Positions 24,982 through 35,978 of a stretch of 64,000 nucleotides of DNA are shown here, in pieces. The stretch is from Abelmoschus esculentus. Taxonomy: Eukaryota > Streptophyta > Magnoliopsida > Malvales > Malvaceae. Numbering within the stretch: position 1 is the stretch's first letter; every line of letters begins with the position of its first letter. The position numbers and the translations under genes were made by a program. The DNA is taken from assembly GCA_035048815.1 (NCBI GenBank), contig JAUCBN010000024.1, positions 2,106,001 to 2,170,000 on the forward strand, given 5' to 3'. The notes beneath the pieces were generated by a model. That model did no database searches. It was not told where the DNA came from and saw only the letters and a program-made list of their open reading frames with translations.

Positions 24982-25213
24982 TGGGTGCAAATCGTCTATC
25001 TCTTCCCCATGCTTCCATTTATGTCTCCGCTTCAAATTAGAGGTTTAGGGTTTTAGTCTAGGGGTTTTGGTTAGGGTGGAGAATTAGGAGTAGGGTGAAT
25101 TTTTTGGAGATAGAGTTTTAGGATATAGAAAATAAAGATTAGGGTTTAAAATTTAAATTTTTAATAAATTTTTAAAAAAATCACAGAAAATAGATAGAAG
25201 ATTTTTGCTCTGA
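24982..25213 (+). repeat. MITE-like element, copy D
   Basis: About 232 bp. Left end TGGGTGCAAATC, right end GATTTTTGCTCTGA, with the inward blocks CTATCTCTTCCCCATGC and TTTATGTCTCCGCTTCAAAT shared with copy A. Flanked by TTCTA on both sides (24977-24981 and 25214-25218), a possible short target duplication. The interior is the GGTTTAGGGTTTTAG-type tract. Non-coding. Confidence 0.55.
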
Positions 25214-25218
25214 TTCTA

Positions 25219-27528
25219 CTCCCAACACCCCTAGGTCCATCTCTCGGGAAAAAAAAAACATCATAAGTGGTGTTTTGGTAGGGAGTATGGGTATAATTGT
25301 GATTTTAGTACCTTTAATGTACTGTAATTAAAGATCCATTTGCTCTAACTTGGTACCATTTGATCTCTTTTCTTTTAGGGTAAATTCCATAAATATTTGT
25401 ATTTTTAGATTATTATATAAAATATAATTATATTGCATAAATGGATCTTAATCCTATACACACTAAAAGAGATAATATATTGAAATAAATTATAGACTTG
25501 CATGAATATGTGTGATGATGTTTCTACGAAAATGGAGCCTGATTCTATTGCTAAATGAGTGGCTACGGATTTCCATCATTTCACGGGACCCAACGTATTC
25601 CACCGCCCACTTCGGGGGAGCGTCCGCCGAGCAATGGGAGGTCGGCACTTGCCCCTTGCCGGCATTCACACGCTAATGCCACCGCCGTAACGCTCGTGTC
25701 GTGACATCAATTGGAACCATTCATTTCTCTCATGTCGGGAAATAATAGACAAATCTAAACAAACGTGAAACACCTTAAAAGGAACATAGATTTAGTATCC
25801 ATGGGATGTTGGATCCAACAGGCAATGCCCGATACTTTCCCCTTCAAAAATTTGGGTCAGAGAAGGCTTAAACTGAGCGAAATATAGTCAATAGTGAAAA
25901 ATTACTCAAGCCCAATATCAAAGGCCCAAATTAAAACTAGTCCAAAAGACTCATAGTTTTGTCTTTCAACTCAAACTTGAGGCCCGTAATCTCGGTTTAA
26001 TCTGATCCTCGAAATATAAAATCTGATTCATCATATCAAATTTTATTTATATCCGTTCAATTAGTTTAATAAACTATCGTTATTCGAACGATTTATTAAT
26101 AATTCGTCAAACACTCTATTCATCTACGTCTCTAGTTGAATTAAAAAAAAATTATTTATCCTTATATTTTTATTCAATAACAATTTAATTCCTTATAAAT
26201 TAAAATATTAGAGAATTAGGCATTGCTCCAGACATTTTGAGTTTAAATTCGTAATAACTTATTTAAACTCAAAATGTTAATAATAAAAATAAAAGTAACA
26301 ACTTGACAAATAGATTAATAATATTAATAATATTTTAAATTATTTATCACTAACATTTTTATTCACAAGAAAACCATTTTAACTTAAAATATGTAAAAAT
26401 AAAATAAAAATCCAAAATATTATTAAAAACATTTTTTTAATTTCTTGCAATATATATCTCAGTGTCACCTTAAAAAAAAAGTATCTTGCCTTCTTTTTAC
26501 TCTTATTATTATTAGGTGGGCTGGATTGAAATAAAAAGGGTAAAATCATGGGGGACCCATCGTATTCAAAAGTCCTTAAACCCATAATTCAATTAAACCG
26601 AAACCCATGGCCGAAGGAATGGTTCTCGGTTGGCGGTGGGACCTCAACCACTACCCAAGCGCGTGGACAGTTAGGACAAAATAACAAATGAAGTAGACCC
26701 CACCATCCCACACACCTCTGTCCGAAGTCGGTGTCCGTTACTGATTTCCATACGTGCCCGTGAGGATAATACTCGTCAAACTTATCGATTTCACCACACT
26801 CGCCATATAATAACAATTTTTTTTAAATAAAAATCTCAGACACGTGTCGAAAAATTAACGAGACACAGGAGAGCCAACGACATTGATTTCCACGAAGAAA
26901 CGAGCTTCAAAAGTTAAATGAATAAATTATATATTTTTTATCATATATATTTTAAAATATTTAATTAAGTCATTAAAATTTAAATATTAAAAAATTATTA
27001 AAATTTAGATAATGATCGTTTAATTTTAAAATTTATTAGTTATTTGTATGAGTATTTTAGCTCAAACAGTTACCTGAAAAATTATTGTTCCTAGAGGTAA
27101 TAGGTTCTCGTATCGACGATATCAGCAAAATGATTAAGCGATCATTTTCGAATAGTGAATATATATTTTAAAATAGATATTATTGTCATCAATGTTAATT
27201 TATTCAAAAAATATCAATTATTTTATTCTTTTTTAAATAATAAATCAAATATCTTTTATTTTTTTCTTTCTATCTATTTCTTCTATCGTCGGATTAAATT
27301 TATTTGTTTATGTTATTTTTTCGTACCAATAAATTTGTATTATAAGGATCTTAAAAAATTATTTTTTTGTTGATAAATAAATATCATCAAAAAAATAAAA
27401 AAATAAAAATATTTTACATTTAAATTCGATAAGTAAATCAATGTTTTAAAATTTTAATGATAAAAAAAATTAAAAATAAAATTTAAGGATAATTTACGGA
27501 TTTTACCTAAACTAAACCCCCTTCCCTT
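25219..27528. other. Intergenic with two GC-rich islets
   Basis: No gene supported. Two GC-rich islets (25551-25740 and 26590-26790) stand out from AT-rich surroundings. Neither has a long reading frame, splice-linked exons or a tRNA/rRNA match that I can see. They might be regulatory DNA of HIPP26-like, transcribed non-coding DNA or old insertions. A SINE-like copy lies at 27060-27215. Confidence 0.4.
27060..27215 (+). repeat. SINE-like dispersed repeat, copy 4
   Basis: It has TTTTAGCTCAAACAGTTA, which resembles a tRNA A box (TTAGCTCAGTTGG), then TTGTTCCTAGAGGTAATAGG and a degenerate box B GGTTCTCGTATC, then AAATGATTAAGCGATC, TAAAATAGATATTATTG and a tail TTTATTCAAAAAATATC. This copy gives the best evidence that the family is tRNA-derived. 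Confidence 0.5.
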
Positions 27529-27536
27529 TATATAAA
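27529..27536 (+). promoter_or_regulatory. TATA box of the HIPP26-like gene
   Basis: TATATAAA within CCCTTTATATAAAGCTG, 235 bases before the ATG at 27764. This leaves a pyrimidine-rich leader of about 200 bases. Confidence 0.6.
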
Positions 27537-27763
27537 GCTGTGGAATTCAATAATTTTCCTTGTCTGCATCACTCTCACTCTTTCACAGCGAGAAAGCCTT
27601 TAATTTCTTTAAACGATATTTTGGTTGGTTGGAGCGTCCTTTATCTTCGTATATACAGTATTCTCTACTGTTTCACTGTTCACTCTTCGTTTACTTATCA
27701 GAACCAAGAAGAAGAAGAAGAAAGGTCCATTTAAGTGAGATCAGAGGAAAGAGAAAACAAAAA

Positions 27764-28677
27764 ATGGGTGTTCTGGATCATGTTTCTGATCTGTTTGACT
27801 GTTCTCATGGTAGTTCCAAGCACAAGAAACGTAAGCAGTTGCAGGTACATCTCCCATGCGAGCTGTAGATTCATATAACAAAAGCTGTTTATTTGTTAGC
27901 AGATCCAGAAACTTTCTGTTGCTGCTCTGCTCTTTATTACAGTACTTTGTTTCTTACGAGATTACTAGATTTAGGTGGTTTAGGGATCGGATCTCTGCAT
28001 CAGTATGCTGAGATTGTATGTTTTTGATGGGGTTTTCTTTGTTTAATCTGAGCTAATTTGGTTGAATCTGAGAAAAAAGTTGTACTTTTTAGTTCGTTTT
28101 TTCCTGGAAAATCAGTGTTTGTCTGTTTGAAGATTGGAAATTTAATTATTGTATTAAAATATTAAAGAATCTCTGGTTGGTCGTGTTAGTCATGTTCCGA
28201 CAAGGTGATGCTCTGTTGTCAGTGCTCTGAAAATGTCGCTAAAAAAATTCAACCATTACCAGCCGTTAACATTTTTTACGCTTTTTTTTTCAGACGGTGG
28301 AGATCAAGGTGAAAATGGACTGCGAAGGATGCGAGCGCAAAGTGAAGAAATCAGTGGAAGGGATGAAAGGGGTGACGCAAGTGGACGTGGAACGCAAGGC
28401 CAACAAGCTGACGGTTGTCGGATACGTCGACCCGGCGAAGGTCGTCGCACGAGTTGCGCACCGGACAGGCAAGAAGGTTGAGCTATGGCCCTACGTTCCG
28501 TATGACGTTGTGTCTCATCCTTACGCCCCCGGGGTTTACGACAAGAAGGCTCCGGCCGGGTACGTCCGCAACTCCCAGGACTCGCAGGGGACGTATCTCG
28601 CACGCGCTAGCTCCACTGAAGTTAGATACACCACAGCTTTTAGTGACGAAAACACTGCTGCCTGTACTGTGATGTGA
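27764..28677 (+). CDS. HIPP26: Heavy-metal-associated isoprenylated plant protein (HIPP26-like)
   Basis: Two exons, 27764-27844 and 28294-28677, with a GT-AG intron after KKRKQLQ, give 154 aa. Family features are all present: an N-terminus MGVLDHVSDLFDCSHG, an HMA metal-binding domain (about residues 28-92) with the M-x-C-x2-C site at C37 and C40 (MDCEGC), the KKVELWPYVPYDVV block, and a C-terminal CTVM farnesylation (CaaX) motif at C151. HIPPs bind Zn, Cd or Cu and are membrane- or nucleus-associated. HIPP26 is stress-induced and interacts with the zinc-finger homeodomain factor ATHB29 in Arabidopsis (from memory). The intron position matches the family. GC content rises sharply in exon 2. 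Confidence 0.95.
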
Positions 28678-30181
28678 TTGGATTGAGATGAAACCAACAA
28701 AGTATTGCGTGGTGGGACTGAATTGAATTTGTGTGTTAGTTTGAGGACTTGGTTGTAAATTTGTTGTTATGTTGGACCTAATCTATATTTTTATTGGTGC
28801 ATTTTGGATTTTGTGTATCATAATGTTTGGTAGTAAAAAGTGATTTCCCCAAAAATTTTAGCTCTCAGATTTTATCTTTGGAACCCCCACTTTTTGCTTA
28901 TTTTGTTTCAAACTCTTTGGAAAAAGCAGCTGATTTCAAAGACCAAAACTTTAAACTGTCACAAAGATGTTGTACAGCAAAAGAAGGCACAAAATTGTAT
29001 AGTAACATCAATATTGCTATGGGGTTGCTATTATATTATGCCAACAGTTCAACCCCAATACCTTTTGAACCTGATTTTGGTGTAAAAGGTTGAAGGTGGA
29101 AGAGTTTGATGGTGCCGGCGGAGAATGAAAAGCCGCGGCGACAGGAACGGTAGCTGTAAGTTGGCTTCTGGGAAGCAAAGATAAGAAAGAAATGTGAGAG
29201 AAGAGAAAAAAACATATTATCTACAAAATCATGAAAATTGAGTGACCGTAATGAAAGTTTTAAAGGTTCTGACTATAATGGAAGGACCTTAAAAGTTTGG
29301 GACTACCAGTGTAGTTTACCCTAAATAATTTTAGGGTAACAAACATTTAGGGTTGCATTCCATCTGATTAATTTTAAAAAATCACTTTCCATCATATCAA
29401 TGCCCAACACTTTCTATCTAAAATATCTTGAACTTCAAGAACTCAACTTATTTATTTATTTTGAAACTTGAAACCCACACTTTTTCTTTCCACAATTTGT
29501 TTCCATGGTAGGCACTTGCAAGCTAGACATGGGTTAATCTCTGGCCAGTTATCATTTAAAAGAGTATACCGTAAAATCTAACAACCGAGTTCATCAGAGA
29601 TCAGATGATCAAAATTTTGGTTCACGAGACGGAACTTCACTCGAGTTCGTATCTCAAGCCTTACTAAACAGAATGAACTTATATGGCAAAAACAAACTTC
29701 TTGTGCTTTGTTGATGCCATGCACAATCGGAATAGGAATGGCTGAAAGCAATACAAGCTAAATTGTGGCTTCCTATATGAATCACAAACCATGAGTGCAA
29801 GGAGGGAAACTTGTAACTCACCTGGTAAGGGCTCACACTATCGAAACATCAAAGTTTTTCCACCTCACTTAACTCTGCCATTCATAAATAAGAGAGTTCA
29901 TGTACATTCGATAGATAGAAACGGAAATAGAACTTAAAAAAGAATAAAACCATTACTCCACACAACCACTTAGAATATCAATATATCATACAATATGGGT
30001 TTGGTATAAGGCATTATTGAGACTGAGTTTAACTTGGGTAAGAAACCGACCGTCTGTTCTACAGGTAAAAAGAAACAGAAAAGGGAAAAAACAATTAAAA
30101 AGCAATGCAACCTGACGGAAGAAGGTTACGCATCCATGAAAACTGCTTGTTAGAACACAAATATACCCTCTTCTGCAGTAT
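28678..30181. other. Intergenic between HIPP26-like and bZIP genes
   Basis: The left part is the HIPP26-like 3' UTR. ORFs at 28827-29093 overlap in two frames without family matches. The right part likely holds the bZIP 3' UTR. The two genes are convergent. Nothing else is supported. Confidence 0.45.
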
Positions 30182-31689
30182 TCAACCTGCTGTAGCTGGA
30201 CGAACACCTCGCAAGAAAATAAATTTCAGTATCGCAGAAACAACACAGTTGACAGCAGAGTCATCCACACTGTGTGTAGCTATATTCAATTTTGAAAGAG
30301 TAGCCTACAGCTCATAATATTCTGAATATTGCAAGAACAAGTTCCAGGATAAGTTTAATGTCCTCTCTCTATAAATATGGACCGGGCGGGACATGTCCAA
30401 CATTCAATGATAAATATGCAACGTTTTTCCTATATTATAACCATAGCTATGTAATATGAGATACAGCAAAACCATCTAAGATATTAAAAAAGTCACCATC
30501 TTTACTTGTTTAACAATCCACGAGGTTATAAAAGGGAACCTAAATATTGAAAATAATGTTGCACCACGCATATTGCTTCTTATTTATCACGTAAATCCTG
30601 TCATTCTTCTAGTAATCATTCTAAAATCTAATAGCCGATACAGGTGATTAAATAGAATTACTGGATGGTTGATGTACTTAGAACAGTCATGATATTTGTT
30701 GCAAGCAATGAACCGAATAATTTCATCATAAATGCAAAAGAATAACTACCTGTAGCAACTTAATAAAGTAAGAGAAGAACATTTTGAGCAAAAATATAAC
30801 TTCCTATAGAAGATTAAAACTTTGGATCAATAAAAAATTAATGTTGCAGCATCCAGCATGAATTATATGAAGAAGTTAAGATAAAGACTCCTAAATTTAT
30901 ACCTTTCCTCCTTTTCCTGCTAGAAGAATTGCCATTTGACCCTGCAATTCTAACCCCACCCGTAGAAAACTCGTTCACTCCAGAGTTCTGATTCGCCAAG
31001 CACTGAGTATTGTCAAATTCACAACCATTAAGTCCTTGTCCATTCAGCGCTGCAGCCTCTCCTGATTTATCTTCGACTCCGGGATCAAGGCAATACATCT
31101 CATCGTTGCATTGCACATTGCAGGGATTCATCACATAAGCACCGCCAGGCACATTCATCATGTTAACATTAGTTGCTGGTTTCTGATAAGGAAACGATCC
31201 AATCTCCCCTTCAATTCTTCCTCGAACATCTACAAGCAAACACTTTAGTCTCGCGACCTCAGCCTCCAATGCAGCCTGACCTTGTAATCTCTTCAGCAGC
31301 TGCTGGTTCACTGCTCTCAATCTCTCGACCTCGTCCTCCAAAGATGCGGCTCGTGCTTTAACCTTCTCCCTATACTTCCTAACAGCTTCTCGATTACCTA
31401 ACGGACGTTTCTTCGATTTGTTCTCCCTAGACTCAGTTGTATCATCAACAGCAGCCTTATCTTCACTTGAGGCAGGCACGATTTTGGTATGAAAATGGAA
31501 ACAGGTGTGCGTATGAGAGTTATCGGGTCCGGGTGGGTTGCAAGTGTGTGTATGGGTACAAGCATGAGAATCATTGAGTAATTCATCAAAAAAGCTGTCC
31601 ATTGAGCAACTGCTGGGAATTTCACCCATGTTATTGCCCGAAAACACTTCTTGGTTCGAATTCGAAAAATCAAGCTCCCCGTTGTCCAT
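30182..31689 (-). CDS. bZIP transcription factor of the zinc-deficiency sensor group (bZIP19/23-like)
   Basis: The main exon 31689-30903 encodes 262 codons plus one base. Residues 44-69 form the Cys/His-rich zinc-sensor motif: C-T-H-T-H-T-C-N-P-P-G-P ... H-T-H-T-C-F-H-F-H, the F-group bZIP hallmark. The basic region is about 91-112 with N99 and R107 in the N-x7-R spacing (GNREAVRKYR), followed by a leucine zipper to about 150. In Arabidopsis bZIP19/23 bind zinc directly and induce ZIP transporters and NAS genes when zinc is low. After SSRKRRK a GT donor (30902-30901) is used; I predict a tiny last exon 30207-30182 (GVRPATAG then TGA), total 270 aa. That last exon is less certain; reading on past the donor would give a 283-aa alternative. 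A leader intron with a donor near 31976 is likely. Confidence 0.88.
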
Positions 31690-32144
31690 CAGAACAGAAA
31701 TCCCACTTAAATCTAGTGATCAAGCGATCAATTTACGATTTTGAACCTGACCCAGATGATAAACCGAGCTCAATTAGCAAGTAGCAATACCAAAGAAGCA
31801 AATTAAGGTATTTCAATATCCTAATAATTCCCATATAAATACCCAAACTAAAGCAATTCAAGAACGACCCAACATTTTTCAAAGCAATCATACAAGATAT
31901 GAAAAAACAAAACTTTCCACTGAAAACAAATCAGACGATCATCATCAAAAACAACAAAAATGGAAGAAAAATCTTACTCTGGAGAAAGACCACAGCAAGT
32001 GGAACAGCCTGAGATGAGCCGAACAAGTTGATACAATTAAGATTCAACAGGAAATCCAAAGAAATATTCGAAGAAAGAGCATCGTTATCATGTATCCGAC
32101 GAACAGATTTTCTGGAAAAATAAATGGTGGGTGTTGGTTTCAAA

Positions 32145-33101
32145 GGGAGAGGGATAAAAATAAACGTATGATTTAAAAAAATAAATATAAAAGAGATTCT
32201 CTACTAAATATTGCTGAAAAGGTCAATGAAAATGGAGGCTTAAATATAAAAATAAGACTATTAAGCCTTATTATTATTAAAATAGACAAATATTTTATAT
32301 TTTCCGGTCTAATATTATTATGGGCAAATTCATTGTATATGTATAATAAAATTAATTTTGATTACCTATTTTATTAATTTAACGATTTAGATAATACATA
32401 AAATTCATAATTTTATATTATATATAATATTATGTATTTTTATTGTTTAATTTAATGAAAATGAGATAAGTATTTGTTCATATTTAACTGAAATATAAGA
32501 ATCTTATTTAATTAATGTAATGAAATTATTATTATTAACCTTAAATTTTATAAACCAAATTTCACACAATTATATTTTTATATTTACTCGTATTTTTTAT
32601 TTTTTTCTGTCTTAATGTATTACTTGAAAAATCAAAAAAAAATCAAGACATGTTTCCCTTTATATTTTTTTAGTTTTTTTAATATTTTTTTTAAATTATC
32701 ATTTGATTTTAACTATAAAAATTATATTCTAAGCTCTGAACATAAATCTTAAATTATAACTATAAACCATAAAACTAACGCTTTATAAAAGTTTTTATAT
32801 TTTTCAAGCATGTATGGAATATAAAGGCTTTTTAAAACTATTTTATGGTACTTTTTTTAAATTTATTTTTAATATACTTAAATATTTAATATTTCGACCA
32901 AGAAAAATCATATTATTAATTTAACTCCACAAGCCTTTTGGCAACCATATTATTTCTCACAAGAGTCAGTCTCCAAATTACACCTCAACAATGGGCGCTG
33001 GCATTGTCTCTTTTCTTGACTGTACATTACAAGCAATTCTCAGAACTGGGTTTGAGGCAAACATTGTGTTTAAAAACCTTCAAGATGCCAAAAAAATGAA
33101 T
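32145..33101. other. AT-rich intergenic: bZIP promoter and kinase 3' flank
   Basis: Very AT-rich with no reading frames of interest. It should contain the bZIP promoter (right of about 32140) and the kinase 3' UTR near 33000-33101. Confidence 0.45.
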
Positions 33102-35978
33102 CTAATCGAAGCTCGATGATCGACTCCATCGTTCCTTTAAATATTCTTCGGTCGAAAAGTTACCACTTTGCTCCATGCTACTAAATGATGTAGAATCATC
33201 ATCTACATCAAGCATTGCAACACTTAAATGTAACTCCAGACTCGAATTCGGATAAACTTCATCGTCGTTATGATGTTCTTGGCTTTCTGTGTTCTCGTTC
33301 TCCGATTTTCCTCGTTTTCCAACCACTTTCTCACCTTTTAAGAGCTCGAGTATCTGTGCAGATTGAAGGATCAATGAAATGTGGATGTAATTTAACCCGG
33401 AATGTAACTTAGACGATCCTATATGACATAGGAAAACATACCTGGCTCATCTTGGGACGAAGTCGAGCCGAACGAGTCAGGCAAAGTGTTGCAGCTTGAA
33501 CCATCTGATGCATTTGAGTCTCATTGATATTTCCGTTCAAGTTTGGATCCAATATGCCTTTCACATCTCCACTCTCTAGTATTGGCTTTGCCTGCAAATT
33601 TTCAAGTACTTGATTATATTTGATCACTGATGAAGATGTGAAACGAACACTTTATTTTAGAGAATACTCTTACCCACATGACCAAGCTTTGCTCGCCTTT
33701 CTGATTTTCGAAGCTTATCGGTCTTTTTCCCGATAGCAATTCGAGTAGAACAACCCCGAAAGCGTAGACATCGACCTTGTCACTAAGTTTACCATACATG
33801 AAATATTCAGGAGCTAAATACCCAAATGTTCCAACAACATCAGCTTGAAGTAGGAATGATGAATCAGTTGGTCCCCATATTGCTAACCCGAAGTCAGATA
33901 ACTGTCAACATCGGAAACAAAATAAACAGTGACCATGTGATCGATTCGTGACGTATTTCATTCTCGAATGACTTTAATTTAATTACCTTTGGTTCGAACC
34001 CATCTGAAAGAAGAATGTTTGAAGACTTGACATCTCTATGGATAACATGTCGAGAAAGCTCACTATGTATGTAATTTAGGCCTTCAGCAATGCCAACAGC
34101 AATGTTATATCTGAGTTCCCATGACAAGGCCTGTTTTCCTTTGTTGTTTCCTACAGTACATGTTAGATTGGATCAGTGGTTTACAACAACATTTATCCAG
34201 CACAGGAAAGAACAAAAATAGATCTAATCGAAGCTGTAGCGTTGTACCGTGCAGAATTTCTTCTAAGCTTCCCTTAGACGAGAAATCGTAGACAGATATT
34301 AGATCATGATCTTTAATGCAGACACCAATTAGAGGCATGATGTGTTTATGCTTCAGTGAGGAGATTATTTCGATTTCGTTTGCAAAATCCTTGCATGCCT
34401 CTTTCGATGACTTCAGAATCTTGACAGCCACTGCTTTGCCGTCAGGAAGGATCCCTTTAAAAACACGGTTGCTCCCTCCTTTTCCGATCAAGTTCCCTGC
34501 TATGAGACAGAATCTTAGTAAACTAAAATAAAAGACACATAAAAAGTAATAAAGAACACATCATTGGTTGCAAGGCAAGTTTGGGACAAGAACCTGTGGA
34601 GAATTGATCAGTTGCATCTTTTAGAACTTCATAGCTGTACCATTGACAATCCGATGAATTCGTTTTCAGGAGTATATCCAAGCATTTCTGCAACTCATAT
34701 TGCATAGATGGATTGGTCTCAGTCCCATGATTGTCATCTTCAATTTCACTCAGCTCTGTTTCCTTGATTGTCGAACATCGAGGAGTGTGATCATGCGGGG
34801 AACGACTTGGTAAGTTCATCACCCATTTGACAACCGACAAACTCCTAGCGTGCTTTGCTTGAGGTGTTGCTGAACTAGCCCTCAGGAGGAGGGGCCAACC
34901 AGGCTGATAGTCTAAATTATCTCCTGAAAGAAGAGGAATCGACCGCGAAGTGATTCTCTTGCCTTCATGAATTACACTCAACGCTTCAATCTTTGAATCT
35001 TCACTACTAGTTCTTGATCCATCCTTGGAGCTTTGAATCCCTTCGAAACTGCATATCTCAGACCCGACTTCAGAGTCACCATATTCTGATTGACATTCTC
35101 GAACACCAAGGTTTTCAGACAAACAAAGACTTGGTCTTGGATCACCTTTAAGACCTGACATAATTGAAAGGACATCATCTAATTACTTTTGAAAACCACA
35201 TTAGAAACCAGAAACAAGTTCTTTCTTGTTTCTAGGACAGGTTAAAAACCAGACCTGGTAGTTCACTATTATTGGACCTTTCAAAAACAAGTTCTCCATT
35301 GTTGATGGCCAGAACATTAGTAGTCACCGGCAACCGCTTCGCGCAATATCTAGCCGTGGAAGTCCAACCCCTGAAAACGATATCTGTTCTTTTAAGTAAT
35401 GACACTAAGAATCACACCAATTCAAACAACTCTAAAGATCAAGTCTTTTAACAGTTACTTACCCAAGAGCACCAAGCTTGTCTGTACCCACAACCAAAGC
35501 AACAGCAGCATAGTTCACAGCTTCTCGAATCAAAACTTTTCGTATCGAACTTCCTTTACAAATCTGGCCTTTAAGATCAACCTGAAAGCCAAACATGAAA
35601 ATTCTGGCAATGATCAATATCTGTTTTCATTCTTTCTAAAGTAAAAATCCATCAAAATGCCTATTTTTCGGTACCGAAAGCAACCTTCTTTATAGAACAC
35701 AGGCCTCCATATACTTCTAGATAACGCTCTAACAACAATTCCTGCCCCAAAGCATGATCTACATTGAAACTTCAAATTAGAACACAGATTGTACAAAACA
35801 TCAAACTTCACTGAAAAAAAGTAATGAAAAATGGCTTACCTGAACTCCGGGAAACATGAACCGCTACAACACAATCACCAGGCTCAGCAACTTTTACAAT
35901 AGCCCAATTAAGCAAATCCCTGCTTTGATTATCAAATCGAATCCCAACCAGCACATTTTTCTTTTGTTTGCAAGGCAT
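33102..35978 (-). CDS. Receptor-like cytoplasmic kinase with N-terminal USP (adenine nucleotide alpha-hydrolase-like) domain
   Basis: Ten exons: 35978-35840, 35758-35685, 35581-35463, 35370-35255, 35154-34594, 34496-34248, 34150-33987, 33901-33674, 33591-33442 and 33353-33102; all phases fit and give 683 aa. Residues 1-150 form a universal-stress-protein fold (starts MPCKQKKNVLVGIRFD). Residues 150-330 are a Ser-rich linker. The kinase domain (about 337-610) has GKGGSNRV (341-348), the ATP-anchoring K362 (VAVK), HRDVKSSN with D459, and DFG at 477-479, so it should be active. The C-terminal tail is acidic and Ser-rich. No signal peptide or transmembrane helix, hence cytoplasmic. It matches the Arabidopsis group with At2g16750/At4g35030 (from memory), beside bZIP23/bZIP19 there as here. 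Substrates are unknown. Confidence 0.94.
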
